DNA of 64,000 nucleotides, from positions 9,672,001 to 9,736,000 of the forward strand of contig NC_135250.1 in the NCBI RefSeq assembly GCF_964204865.1, given 5' to 3'. A model generated the notes under the pieces. It saw nothing but the letters and a program-made list of their open reading frames with translations. It made no database searches and was not told the DNA's origin. The stretch comes from Styela clava. Lineage: Eukaryota; Chordata; Ascidiacea; Stolidobranchia; Styelidae. A program made the translations under genes and the position numbers. Position 1 is the stretch's first letter; each line of letters starts with the position of its first letter. Below are positions 50,168 through 62,924 of the stretch, piece by piece.

Positions 50168-50616
50168 GTAGTTTCGTACCTAACATGCTTCTAGTGGCCG
50201 TAGCATAACATTTTTTTCATGTGTCAATCCTAACCCCAACCTGAGTCCTGACTACGTCATCCAAAAATTACTGCACTACGACGTCACAGTGACATGATAG
50301 AGCCTTTCAAACTATACAAACTGTCATCCAAAACGAGCATCTGAAATCAAACAGCTATTTCTCTCGTTTCCTTGTCGCAATGATCCCAATATGAGAAAGA
50401 TTGCTGACGTTAGTTGGTTCTTTATCGTCAGCGCCAATGCATTGCCAGCGCCGATGCATTTCGGGCGATTGTACGTATATTTGGCAAGCTCTATGACGTG
50501 ATTGTGACGTCGTAGTGACATAATTTTTTAATGGCATAGTCAGGTGGGGGTTAGGATTGACATGTCCAAAAGTTGGTATGCTACTCTTACTAGAAGTACG
50601 TTAGGTACAAAACTAC
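50168..50616. mobile_element. Fold-back MITE with about 135-bp inverted arms
   Basis: The left arm from 50168 (GTAGTTTCGTACCTAAC) to about 50305 mirrors the right arm from about 50478 to 50616 (GTTAGGTACAAAACTAC), including CATGTGTCAATCCTAACCCC and ACTACGACGTCAC in both. The centre (about 170 bp) is unique. It lies about 320 bp upstream of the REV3L start codon. Both arms bear a CRE-like GACGTCAC or TGACGTCG. Confidence 0.8.
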
Positions 50617-50937
50617 ACAAGACACGCTGTTTTAAGAAATTGGAAATTGAAACCGACTTACATAACATCTGGTTTCATGGATCATTTGTTTGCAATTATC
50701 TTCACAGTGAATTTTTCTCGGTTAATACGATTCCCGCAATATTTGAAAATTTTGTATTACACAATGAACTAAATTCTGTATGTGTTTTTAACTCACTATC
50801 TGGCTTACTTATTATTATTGATCAAATTGATATGTTTTTCAATTTTTCAGCCAAAATATGTAATATAGTGTAAACTCAGGCCTTACTTAGGCAGTGAATG
50901 TACATATCTTTGGATTATCTTTTTTGTATAGACAAGG

Positions 50938-53900
50938 ATGGCTATGCAGCAACTGATGTTTTCGATGCGGATTGTATCCGTGGACTCGTATATGGCTGAT
51001 CCCATACCTGGCTTGGATTTAGAAAGATCGGACTTTCGGAAAAGTCAAATAAAATCGGTACCAGTTGTGAGGGTATTTGGATCAACTCCGTCAGGTCACT
51101 ATAAATAGCTAAAATATATTTTGAAATTTTTGGTTCCATTGTTTTTTTTTCTGTACTGGCATTATATACATGGTCAATTATAATCACTAAACTGCTGAGA
51201 ATATATTTCTATTCACACCTGAAGTGAAAGTTTTTATACAGACGCAGAAATCAGTCAATACATCCTATATACATTCTATCAGGTGTTTGTGTTGAAAATT
51301 AAGCATTGAACGAACGTTTTATTCACATCTATGTTATAATCCAAATACTGTATCATGGTTAAAATTGGGCAAATAATGGCAAGAAAAACTATCAACTGTT
51401 GAGGCTTATTTGGATATTCGCGTGTAAAAGTGAAATAGTTGATCCCAAGAAATTTTATGACTTTAACGTTACCATGACAGTATGCCTATACTTAAAGTTT
51501 ATTTTGAAAGAGAGTATAGCGCACTTTATATTCTTAAGTGTTATGTTTTTATACATAAATATTGTTTTTATACATAAATTATCAATTTTTTAAAAACTGA
51601 CTCACACAGGACAAACAACGTGTCTTCATTTACATGGAGTATTTCCTTATCTCATGATACCATATTGTGGACCTGATGTAATGGATTCACATTGGACTGA
51701 AATTGAAAGATATATGCAACAGTTGGCAATAAGTCTCGATAGTGCTCTTAATTCAGCAAGTGGGAAGGGAAAATCTACTCGTCACCGCGTTTTCAAAATA
51801 GTTTTACTTCGTGGAATGTATGTTTGTTTATTTAATTTTATTGATTTTAAAGACTTAATACAATATCTCTATTTGAATGATTTGGAGCTTGGAATAAAAC
51901 GTTGAATTATTTATTTGCTGTCAAATTTAGAATTGAAGGAAATTTGAGCATAATCAGTTTGGATTTAAAATAGTACAACATGCTTTTATATATAGCTATA
52001 ATTAAATCTTTCATCTTGTCTCCCAAGCAGTTGACCAACATTAAACAACTTTATTCCTCAGTAGATTATAAGTAATTTTTATCACACTTCCAAATAGTCG
52101 TGTAGGCCATGCAAGGTCGTGTAGGGAACGCAATAAACCTGAATAAAGCTTCCCACATACCTGTTTATCTTATTTGGACCAAATATATAAAATGCTCTAT
52201 GATAATAATTACGTGTTATTTTCTTGTTTTCAGACCATTTTATGGATATCACCAAGATGAAGAATTATTTTTGAAAATCTATTTTTACCTACCGGGAGAT
52301 ATCAAAAGGTTAGTATTATCTTCGTAAAATGTTATACTATTTTATATCTCTAACTTCTTACTTGTATTAGAACACAGTTAGGCCCATGACCTACTCCTCA
52401 ATACCAGAAATTTCAGTTGCATGAAATTCAAAATTAATTTTTTTTTATGTTCCATGTTTTTATTTGTTATAATGAACGCTTGATGTCCGAAATATTAATA
52501 TCTTTATGGAACTCACAACAAACACTGATTTCCGAAATGAATAGTATTCACATTCAAATTTAGGAATTTTCGAAGATTTGAATTCTTGATTTTTAGGAGT
52601 ATTTCAGAATATTTCAATTTTAGAATTTATCTTTTCTGATAAATTGCATTTCTGAAATATGATAGATTGACAAATGTATACATTTTTGTATTATTAAATT
52701 CAATCTCTAACACATACATTGGCCTGTATATGCACTTGGTTTACCTCCCAACTTAGGATATATCTGCTATTGAATTTTCGGAACATAAAATTACTCGGTT
52801 TTGACTAACTCAGAAAATTCTTGATTATAAGAACATTGAGGGAGCTCTTATAGCACCAGGGATGGCCAATACCGAATAGTTCACTATTTCGAATACATTC
52901 GAAATTATTTTTTTCGAATATGAAATTTCGAATACTTCGAAAATAAAATCCACTAATTGATGCTTATCTAAATGTATGTAGGAATTACCATATATACAAT
53001 AAGCAATGGAATAACTGCTATCTACAAGTTACAACCTAGCTATATTACCAGGCATTTCATATTTGCAGATTATCGCAGTATATATTTTATATACCATGAG
53101 TCATGTTAACAGAATTAAATTAATACGGCAATAGTGGTATCGATGATGGATTTGAATATTTGCGCAACACAAAATCATCCTAGTGAAACGCCCATACTTT
53201 TAACTACCAACCATTATCCAAATTATTTGCCAAAAAGCGGGATAAAGTATGAGTTATTTTTCCGACTCGTGACAATTTTTTCGTGAGTACAAAAATACGA
53301 ATCAAAAATTAATTATATTCGGGAACTTTACCACACAATTTAAGTCCGCAGATCGCCGTTGTATGTTTGAGTAATAATACTTTTATTATTTTATAAATAT
53401 GCAAATAGGAATAAAAAACTATTTATAATCGGGTAGTTTACCACACATTCTAAGTCCACAGATCACCATTGTATTTTGTAGATACGAAAATAGGAATCAA
53501 AAATTAATATTAATCGCGAGTTTTGCCACACAATTTATGTCCACAGATTGCCGTGATATTGTGACGAATACAATTAGTTTTTCATTCTTATTTTCGTAAT
53601 CACGAAAAAATTGTCACAAGTCGGAAAAATAATTTATACTTTATCCCGCTTTTTGGGAACTAATTTGGATAATGGTTGCCATTGGTGGACTTTTTACTAG
53701 GATGATTTTGTGCTGCGCAAAATATTTGACCGATACCACTATTTAAAATGCTTTACCGTGTTAATTTAACTCTATTATCATAACTCAAATGTTGGTAAAT
53801 CGGGCAGTTTACCACACATTTTAAGGCCACAGATCGCCGTTGCATTTTAGAATTATAATAGTTTTATTATTTTGTAAATACGAATCGGAAATTATTATAT

Positions 53901-56900
53901 TTGGGCAGTTTACCACGTATTCCATGTCCACAAATACCTGTGGTATTTGGTATTAATACTTTCATTATTTTATCAATATGAAAATAGGAATCAATATTTA
54001 ATAATATCGGTCAGTTTACCCCACATTTTATGTCCACAGATTGTCGATACAACCATGAGTTACGTTGAACAGAATTACATTAATACGGCATGACATTTTA
54101 AATGCTGGTATCAGTCATGGATTGGATTATTTTGCGCAACAAAAAATCATCCTGGTAAAGGATCGATACTTTTAGCTATCGTTATCAAAATTATTTGCCA
54201 GAAATTATTTTCTAATAAATCGACTTGTTTTTCCAACTTTGACATTTTATTAGATAAATACCGTATTTCCCCGGCTAATAAGTCCACATGGCAAATAGGA
54301 CGATGTCTATTTTTAGCACTCAAAAAAGTTTTTTTCCATATAGGCCTCCAATAAGACGGGTAGAAAAATTGTGTCCCTGTTGTTCAGTTATGATGATATG
54401 CGCTAATAATTTTATATGTTTAGAACCAGATCATGTTAGTTTGGTAGAATCATACTCACAGAATTAACTATTTTTAACAATTGGGCGGTAAATTTGAGTT
54501 GTAATGGGCAATCATTTTGGACAACCTATTAACCCGATTGTTGAAATAATTTTGGAATGTGATAAGTACTACACTGTGTGCACGGGTTATTTCGCAGATG
54601 TGTCGTGTTCTGCTGAATCGGCAAAACGAAAGGGTCGCAAATCACTTTATCTCGGTGGCCGTGTTTCTCTTTAAAGTAACGATAACCGGCCTGCGATTAA
54701 ATATCATATTTGGCAGACCCTAAGACCCAAATATAGGGTTACACAAATCATGCTTGAGAAGACTCATGCTAATAATAAGCAGGCCACATAGAAATAGAAA
54801 TAAACATACTTTCTCAAATGTGTCGCAACACTATGCCACTATGCGACGTACCGTCGCACAGAATATAAACAATCAAAGTGCCGATTCTATTTCATCGTCA
54901 TTACAATACGTGAGACAGCGTAATAAGTCGTTTAAAGATTCCCGTAAAACGAAACACCACATTTACGGCGAAAAGTGGCTACTATTCGGAATTATTCGAA
55001 AATCAGCCGAAAAGGTATTCGAATACTTTGATATTCGAATACATTCGAATATTCGATTCGTTTTGGACAACCCTGTATAGCACAGTGCAATATTTTCGAC
55101 TTTTCAGAAATACTAAATCAAATCAAAAACTTGTTACGAAGTATAAACCAAATTCTGAGAGCTCTGATCACATGATTCGTTAGTTCCTAAACACTTCACA
55201 GAATAAAATTAAATATGATTTATGATTTTCAGAGCTGCTGACTTACTTCAAGCTGGTGCAGTAATGGATCGACAGTTTCAAGCCCATGAAGCTCATGTTC
55301 CATATATTCTTCAATTATTCTTGGATTATAATTTATATGGAATGAACTTGGTTCACGCTAAAAACTCTTGGTTCAGATTGCCAATAGGTAGGTTTTTCAC
55401 ATATGGTATTATTTTTTCAAAACTTTGGCAACTATCTGTAGCAGGGTTTATCAAACTGAGCTATCGGCTCCTCGAGGGGGGTCGCTGAGCGGTTTTCCGT
55501 GGGCCATGGGCAATACCTTCACTAGGTACTATTCACGATAACTAGAATAATTTGAAAGAATTTTAACTGCGATTTGTTTAATTCTGAGATTGTAATTCAT
55601 TTATTCTTGTGCTTTTGTTTGATGATTTCTGTATTATTAAACATGGCGCATAAAATACATCAGGGGCTGTACTGTAAGTGCCGAGAGTCTCGAGGACCAC
55701 AAATATGATAGTTTAAGAATCGCTGGTCTGTGATGAATTACTGTTAAAATTCATATACTTAGTCATATGCAATGGCTATAATTTCATTAGAAAGGTTTTA
55801 AAATTTGCTAATATTTCTAAAAATGATATTCAATTGTGAATTTTATGAAACTTGATTCAGGAGTTCATAATTAAATGTAGTGCCTTAACCACCAGGTCAA
55901 CAAAATTTAATAATCAAAATCAGTAATCAATATACATGCTTCAAAACAGAAAATTGTAGAAGCATCTACCGGAATTTCAGAACACTAAATTATCTGAATA
56001 TGTTCATTATTAAAATATACTTACCATAAGTTTCCACAATGTGCCATGTCATTCACCATGGTTTACTTGATTATTCTTTCTGGACCATTTAGCATAATAT
56101 TATGCAATTTTGTTGAAGTATATTCAGCCTTATCTTTTTTCCACGCGTGTAATGTGGCGGCGCCTATGTGTCTACATTGTTTGATTTCTAAGAGCAGATT
56201 ATTACCATATTATAATGTTGTAGACATCATAATTCCCACGCTTATCTTGCGTTAGTATTTCATTTCCAATTTGGAATATATTTACACAAATATGAGAGAG
56301 ATTAGGTAATGTGTAATGTGGGTAAAAGTTTGTTTTGAAATCAAAATGGCGCTTGATTTGTCTTAAAAATATGAAATGTATACGACGAAATATGTCTTCA
56401 ACTATTGTCCCAAAAATTTGAATCCAAATTTGTAATATCCCTGGTCTAATATCATCATGTATCTCTAAGCTGGAAAATCTACATGGAAATATATTTATGA
56501 GGGATCGGCCGAAGCTAAATGTTTGACAAGGCAGTATCTGAAATAATAAAGGGATTTCAAACTAATATGCAAAGACCTGTTATCTCATCTTACTTTAATT
56601 ATGCTTATGAACAAACGTATCGCTGATGAAGCATAAATTAAAGTAATGCTAAAGAATAAAGATGATAATAGACCACATTCTTAGGTTTGGTTCCGCCTTA
56701 TTAAGCCTAAATAACTTAGTTGAACTTTGTACATTCTTTTACGAATTACCCTTTTTTTCATGTAAAATGTCGTTAAATCAATCCTATTTTAATGATTCTC
56801 GGGTTTTAAGTCAAAAGGGTGGACGTTAAAATTTCGAACAAATTCATTTGCAAATATTACAACAAAAATAGGTGCACTGTAATCATAGGTAGAAGAATTA

Positions 56901-59900
56901 TTCATCAAAGTACTTCATTGAATAGTTACTGAAGTTTCAAAATAGAAAATACATTTTATTTATTTTCTCAAAGCAGCAAGTTTCACCCTTCAGATTGGGT
57001 GACAAAAATCTTGTTTTCAAACATGATATGGTACATAAATGTCATGTATTTAATCATATTACTGCACTGGTAAGGTGCTTGCTTTCAATGATGATTAACC
57101 TACTAATTTTAGTAACTCTTGGTTATTGGTACAATGATCAAAACACAATTGGGGTCATCTAGGTCAATATTTACTTCCAGTTACAAAATTTTATTCAATT
57201 CAGACACTGTTAGGTATGGACTTTGGATAAAATTTGTCAATTAAGCATGTTTCATCTATTGTCATGCTCGTTATGGCATATTTCTTGCATTACATGTTAA
57301 AATTGGTTATGGTATTATTACAATTCATTTGATCAGTGATCTTGAATTGCACTAAATTGGAAGTTTTGTTTGATCATTGAACATGGAAATTGATACAAAT
57401 ATGTTCTACAAGGATACAGCTGCAGTAAAAACAAATTAGCTTTTTACATTTTAAGTTTCCAAGAAAATTGCATTTTTGTAATTTGAAGATATAACAACCA
57501 AACCTAAAATAGACATAGACACTACCTAAAATAGGTAGCCAACAGCTTTGAAGCCTAGACCAAAAGACCGCCCGTGGCCTGTAATGACAGGAGATAAAAA
57601 AGTACATTTTTGAAAAATGTGACATAAGCAGCTTTGGTTTTATATCATCGATAAAGTATGCCATTATCAAATATTTATTGAATAGATGAATAGAGTTATA
57701 AGAATAATTTGGATCTTCCTATTATATCTTTCAAACCAGTTTTATCAATTCAGAAACAATTAGGGTCTATTCAAACATTCCCAAATGGCTCAATAAAGTA
57801 TAGTTATATTTTGTTCCATTAAATATCCCAGAAATGATACCATAAATACTCGATAATTTTTCAAAATTGTCTAAAAGTTTATTTTTTCATGTAAAACTAA
57901 TCAGGTTTCGAATTTCATTTGGAATTTGACACTTTAATTTTTAAGTTGTTTCCATAGCTCATTTTCCTCCATAACGATCATAAAAATGACTTAGTCATGA
58001 AGATTATTCACATTTAAGGCATTATTTTTTACTTTTCAAGACAAAATGGCGTTTCATATCGCGTTTTATTGCATAAGTTCACACTGTAAATTATATGACT
58101 CAAAATAAATCTGGTCATTGTATTTTGCCTCAAGCATAAAGAAGAGTAAATAAACTCGTACTATAACAATGTTGTTTGATATTACAGTTTAGAGCAATAA
58201 ATAGGGGAAAATAGAAATTTGAATATTGCAAGCAGAAAGAGCCCAAAGGGTTCATATAATCTATTATTTCAATGATTTTTTGAATATCAATTATGTTTCC
58301 AATTGGGCCATCCGACAAAAAAACACATAGTAGTCTTTAGTCAATTATATTAAATGAAATTGGAAATGAAGGGTAGTTAATATAAACATTAATTTGATTA
58401 TTTTACTATATTTTATTAAGAAATTTCTGAACTAAAGAACGACTTCATTTGCTCAAGAACGATACTTGTTCAAATTTAAGTATTCTGATTTATTTATAAA
58501 ATCAGAATTTAAACAATCAAAGATAAGTCATTTCGATCTATTCAAATATTTTATATATTTTGGACATCTTCTAATGCAAGTTCATCACACATATTAAAAT
58601 TCCCTCGAAGTATATCCCTTGAAATAATAATTTGAGTGCATAGGTCATATTTATGAGTTGTATCAATAATTTCTTCTGTTTGTATTATAAAATTAATCTG
58701 TATATAATTTTGAAATTCCTACTTTTAATTCACTTTAAATTTCAACAAAAATCTTAATTTTGTTCCAATATTATTTCCCTCAAAACTTTTCAGTTCAAGA
58801 AATTCGAGTTTTACTTCTGTTGATAAGACCCTGAAATTTATTTATATTGTGTGTGACTGTGAAGAATTTATCAATATCATTGTCCCCTGCATATGTATTA
58901 ATTAGAATGAAAAAAACAAACTTGGTTAATATATTGACTTCACAACAAAATTGAATTTTTAATGGGGCTTTATGAACATTCGTATTACTTCTCCCCTTTT
59001 TATTTTTATACATTGATTCCTATGATTTATGTGTTCGTTCATGATCATTTTTTGGTCAAATTTATTACTTCATAACCTTAATTGATCAGAGATAATCTTT
59101 ACTTGTTTTAGGCAAGCCAGATCCGATTGACAAATTACCTGAAATCAAACGACCGGATGATATTGAAAATGATAATAAAGAACAACCTTCGAATAAGACC
59201 AGCGTTAGTAAGAAAGGCTATGACAAAGACAATGATTTGAAATTGGGTATGTACTGTCTGATGTTGTTGGAATTAGAGGCCTTAAACCAAATACTTTACT
59301 ATTTCGAATACTTTCTGAAATAACAGTATTTTTAAAAATTGGATATCGTATATTCAAAATCTGGTCATGTTTTATAGAAAAATTTTCATCAGCCATTGTA
59401 TATCGATAAAAATTCAATTTAGTAATATAGAGTATGAGATGGACATTGTTTTACTTGATTTTCTTTTTATCATGATTATTTGCTTGACCATCCATCAGAT
59501 GTCAAAATCTTGTAATGCCAAATTTTTTAATGATGGTATCTACCGTATATTATTCTCGCAATGAAAATTTTAATAAATCAAATATGACCAATATCATATC
59601 GTTTCAAATATTTCATTCATTTCAGTTATCTTCGATTAAAATATTTAAATATTACAAAAATTAATTTATGTTTAATCTGGCATGGACTATAGTTAGCTGT
59701 GTCTTCCTAACAAACAATAACGTCGTTCAGGGATGGACCAATCATTAGACTGTTTATATAATATTATGCCACATAATATTGATATTTTAATGTAGTTTAG
59801 ATATTTTATGTTTGCCACATTTAGGTTTTAGGTATTTTAGTAAAGAAAGTGCTACAGCACAATAATGAGATTTTTATGCAAATTCAAAGCATTGTTTTGC

Positions 59901-62900
59901 ATTGTATTTATAACGCATTAACAACCTGCTGCAAAACTTGATATTTTCATTATTTATTTTTTTTATCATATCTGAGATGAATATCAATTTAGTTCTTTTT
60001 ATTAATATTGGATTGATTCTGGTTTGATATGAGAATTTTTATATTTAATAACAGCTGAAAAATATAATGCACCGAGCATGTCACAGCTTCAAAATTTTAA
60101 CTGGAACTTGCTAAGGGAGAAAGCCCAGAGTTCATATTCTCAACGTCAACCTCACGAAAACGACGATCTCGGAGATTCAGAAGTTCTCCCTTCTTCATCT
60201 ATTCGAAGAGCGTCAAAAGAGGAAGATTCTCAGAATGTTTCTCAAGGATTCTCATGTTCAAATTTATGTAAAACACTCATGTCTAAATCAATCTTGTCAA
60301 ATGATTCTCTCGAATCTGAGGACATGTTGAGTAATACTCTCACATCTTGTATGTGTCCTCTACACACTCAATGGACTGGCCAAAATGTACCAAGCTCCTC
60401 AAAACTGCCGGTGCAAGTTGAGAGGCACAGCATGTGTGATTTAGAAGTAGACGTTCTTGCAGCTGATATTGCAAATAGGTTAGAGTACCTATATTTTCAT
60501 TTTTTTGTCTGCTAGGTAATGAATCAGATTAAGTACACATTTATGTGAGTTTAATTTGAGTGGTGAGCGAATGTTGAGTTGAGTCAATAACGCGAGAGTA
60601 TCCCCAACACTGATTGGAAGCTTCTATAGAGTTTCGTCTTGAATAAAGTTATTAGGAACCTCTTGAATATCAATCGTATTGACCATAAACTTGAGCAAAT
60701 AAGATTATTTTTTTCAATCTTTTTTCTACATTTTTCATTTTGATATTTTTTCTTCAGAGACGAACTCGCAAATGCGTCCACTAAGAATCCAGGGATTGCT
60801 GCAATCTGGGAAGATGAGAGAGCCAGGAGGAGAGAAAGAGATGAAGATTCTCAAATTGCGTCAAATCAATCTCAATTGAGAAACCTGCCAGAAAATCTTT
60901 CAGAAAGAGAAGCTCGTTACATTGAGGTCTGTATAGCAATATGTCCTTTTTTTAACATTTTTGCCAATCGATTGAAGACATTAACCAAGTGGTAGATAAG
61001 AAGGTTAACAAACTGAGAAATAGATATACTTATTTGCAATGTCTTTCAAATTCAAATACTTACCGTAGATCAGATTCCCTGTATGGCAATAGCATGCGCA
61101 TACTAATTTCACAGCCAAAGGACATGATTTGCAGCAAGGTTTCAAATTTGAACAGAAATTTTGTTGATAAATAATTTCTTTGGTTGTATATCTTGTGCTC
61201 GATGAACCTGTAGGTATCATTAATATATTTGCAGAGACGGAGTAGCTCAAAATGAGTTAACAACAATCACTGCTGTCATTTCTCACTCGCATGGTAGCTC
61301 ATTTCCCAGTTTATTGCTCTTTACGTCTTCAAATCCAAACAATTATTAGGTTGTGGGGTAGGCTTTATAGATATTGCATAGTTCAAAACTGGATGGTTGG
61401 CGATTTGAGAAGGTCCTAATAGGGCTGTCATTTATTTTCGATTAGTAATACTCATGCCTTTGCGTAGAGAAAATGATGTTTTTTTGCTGATTGCATACTT
61501 GCCCTTGATTAATAAGCTGTTTATCTGCTTCTTCATTCCGTAAAATTAATACCGAAGCTCTTTTATTTAAATAAAATAAGTACGGTATATCATTTCTGTC
61601 TGCAGATGTTGTATGATGCATTGGATCGTTACAAAGAAGAAAACAGTTTCACATCTCTGAATGATTCTCTCTCATTTTCTGCTTCGTTAACATCTCGTAA
61701 AACGTCATCCGAAGCAGGTCCATCTAGGAGAGAATCAAAGGATCTATTTTCTCTTTCTCCTTCTGGTTCTCAACCAACATCTTCTAAGGAGGGCAGTCAG
61801 GATACCCTCGGAATTTCTCCAGAGTCTGGTCTGACTCCAATAATTAGCCAAGATGTTATATCTCAGGTATTTTCATCCATCATTGTTCATTGACATTATA
61901 TTGAATTCATTGAGTTGCAATGCATTTAGAATTAATACATTACAAAATAAATCCCTCCTATACCTATCACTTTGCCCATAGTGTGATAAATTACAATGTT
62001 CAATAGGGAAGATTTAGTGTCATCCAGACATTGTATCTATGGCTAACTTTCTAGAGCAGTAGTTCTCAACCTTTTTGAGCCGCGCCCCCCTTTTTATAAT
62101 TTGTCAAGTCTCGCACCCACCTCAAAAATAACTAGCTCACAATAAGCTACAAATAACAGATAGTGAGTCAATAGTAAGTATGTTTTGTTCAAAAACACAT
62201 TGAAAATACATGGATGAAAGTTATAATGAAATAAATGAAAAGTTTTGAAATGTAAATATCCGAAATATGGCAAGAAAGATCAAATCTAACAAATATTTTA
62301 ATTTTTAAAGCTTCACACCTCTTTAAAATATTGCCAATGTCCCCTTAGTGGGATGCACCCCACCGCTTGAGAACCACTGTTCTAGAGCTTCGTATAGAGT
62401 GAATAGATGAAGCATCTCAATATATGCTAATTCCAACCATATAAAATCTTAAACAAGAACGAACATCATTGAGATTGTGATGGTAAAAATTACCAAAAGT
62501 TAGCATGCTGGTCTAACAATGTTGCTATAACAATTTTTCTGCTCTAAACTATGTTCATCCAGCAGTCAATGTCAATTCACGTTACTGAAAACTTCAAATA
62601 AAGTATTAATTAGATATCAGAATTGTAAAAAATGCTGTGTTGAATACGGTAATTTTCACATTAATTTCATTCGAATTCTAATTTATTTGCCATCCTCAAT
62701 TTCTGGTATTCTTGGTTGGTAAATATGGCTGCATTATTGCACCGCTACGTTATTATGTACTATTATCATTATCATTATTTTTTTTATTTGAAAAATTTCG
62801 AACTTTCATCCGACATCATTCAGGTTATGAATTCGGCCAAAAGCCAAAGAACCAGAATCGGGAGTGATATGGATGATGATGTAGATATTTCGACACTTGA

Positions 62901-62924
62901 ACTCATGAATAAATTACATGAAGA
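50938..62924 (+). CDS. REV3L: REV3L, DNA polymerase zeta catalytic subunit, N-terminal part (partial at 3' end)
   Basis: B-family polymerase that extends past DNA lesions (translesion synthesis) in the nucleus with REV7 and POLD accessory subunits. Exons read: 50938-51094, 51610-51817, 52234-52308, 55233-55387, 59112-59246, 60055-60478, 60758-60926, 61606-61866, 62824-62924; 561 codons plus 2 bases, continuing beyond the window. Matches to vertebrate REV3L: MFSMRIVSVDSYMADPIPGLD, PVVRVFGSTPSGQTTCLHLH, GVFPYLMIPY, PFYGYHQDEELFLKIY, HEAHVPYILQLFLDYNLYGM, VDVLAADIANR and GIAAIWEDERARRRERDED. This is the polymerase N-terminal domain and the start of the long low-conservation linker (Ser-rich, acidic from exon 6). 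Catalytic motifs lie off the window. ATGs at 50938, 50944 and 50956 are in frame; 50956 aligns with the human start. Exon 2-3 junction gives Ile where human has Met. Confidence 0.93.
53095..53800. repeat. Long inverted repeat nested in the hAT element
   Basis: The arm 53095-53290 and the inverted arm 53597-53800 share ATAGTGGTATCG, CACAAAATCATCCTAG, AAGCGGGATAAAGTAT and GTGACAATTTTTTCGTGA. A third, direct copy of the arm lies at 54052-54205, so the module occurs at least three times inside the element. Confidence 0.8.
53320..54055. repeat. Degenerate tandem repeat, about 85-100 bp period, six units
   Basis: The word CAGTTTACCACACATTTTA followed by GTCCACAGATCGCCGTTGTA recurs near 53325, 53436, 53518, 53800, 53905 and 54007, spaced by blocks of AATAGGAATCAAAAATTAAT. 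Confidence 0.75.
55442..55725. mobile_element. Probable hAT-like MITE in REV3L intron 4
   Basis: Ends CAGGGTTTATCAAACTGAG and the complement of the right end, CAGCGATTCTTAAACTAT, form a weak inverted repeat of the CAGNG(G/A)TT type. Flanks ATCTGTAG and GTCTGTGA agree at five of eight bases. It starts 54 bp after the exon 4 donor. Confidence 0.5.
55726..59111. other. REV3L intron 4, remaining non-coding part
   Basis: AT-rich intron sequence with no supported exon, RNA gene or transposon ends. The longest frame (57374-57670, minus) has no recognisable domain or splice context. Confidence 0.5.
62057..62379. mobile_element. hAT-type MITE in REV3L intron 8
   Basis: Ends CAGTAGTTCTCAA and TTGAGAACCACTG are inverted repeats (one mismatch), with a perfect 8-bp target duplication TTCTAGAG (62049-62056 and 62380-62387). 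It is 323 bp with no coding capacity, and its sister copy lies in RINT1 intron 12. Confidence 0.9.

Larger units (their letters stand above)
47388..50937. other. Intergenic region between RINT1 and REV3L
   Basis: No complete gene is seen. It contains an ATTAAA near 47500 that could be the RINT1 poly(A) signal, a decayed transposase fragment (48352-48582), a possible REV3L promoter/leader exon (about 49430-49555) and a fold-back element (50168-50616). Confidence 0.5.
52857..55075. mobile_element. hAT-type element, 2.2 kb, in REV3L intron 3
   Basis: Ends CAGGGATGGCCAA and TTGGACAACCCTG are imperfect inverted repeats, with a perfect 8-bp target duplication TATAGCAC (52849-52856 and 55076-55083). 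TTCGAATA-rich subterminal tracts occur at both ends (52890-52950, 55005-55060). No intact transposase is visible. The interior is filled by a secondary inverted repeat and a degenerate tandem array, and a GTATTTCCCCGGCTAATAAG motif near 54264 suggests a further nested MITE fragment. Confidence 0.85.

Noticed and set aside
57374..57670. 98-codon open frame on the minus strand in REV3L intron 4
   Set aside because: No domain or homologue is recognised, composition is that of AT-rich intron, and no splice context or second exon was found.
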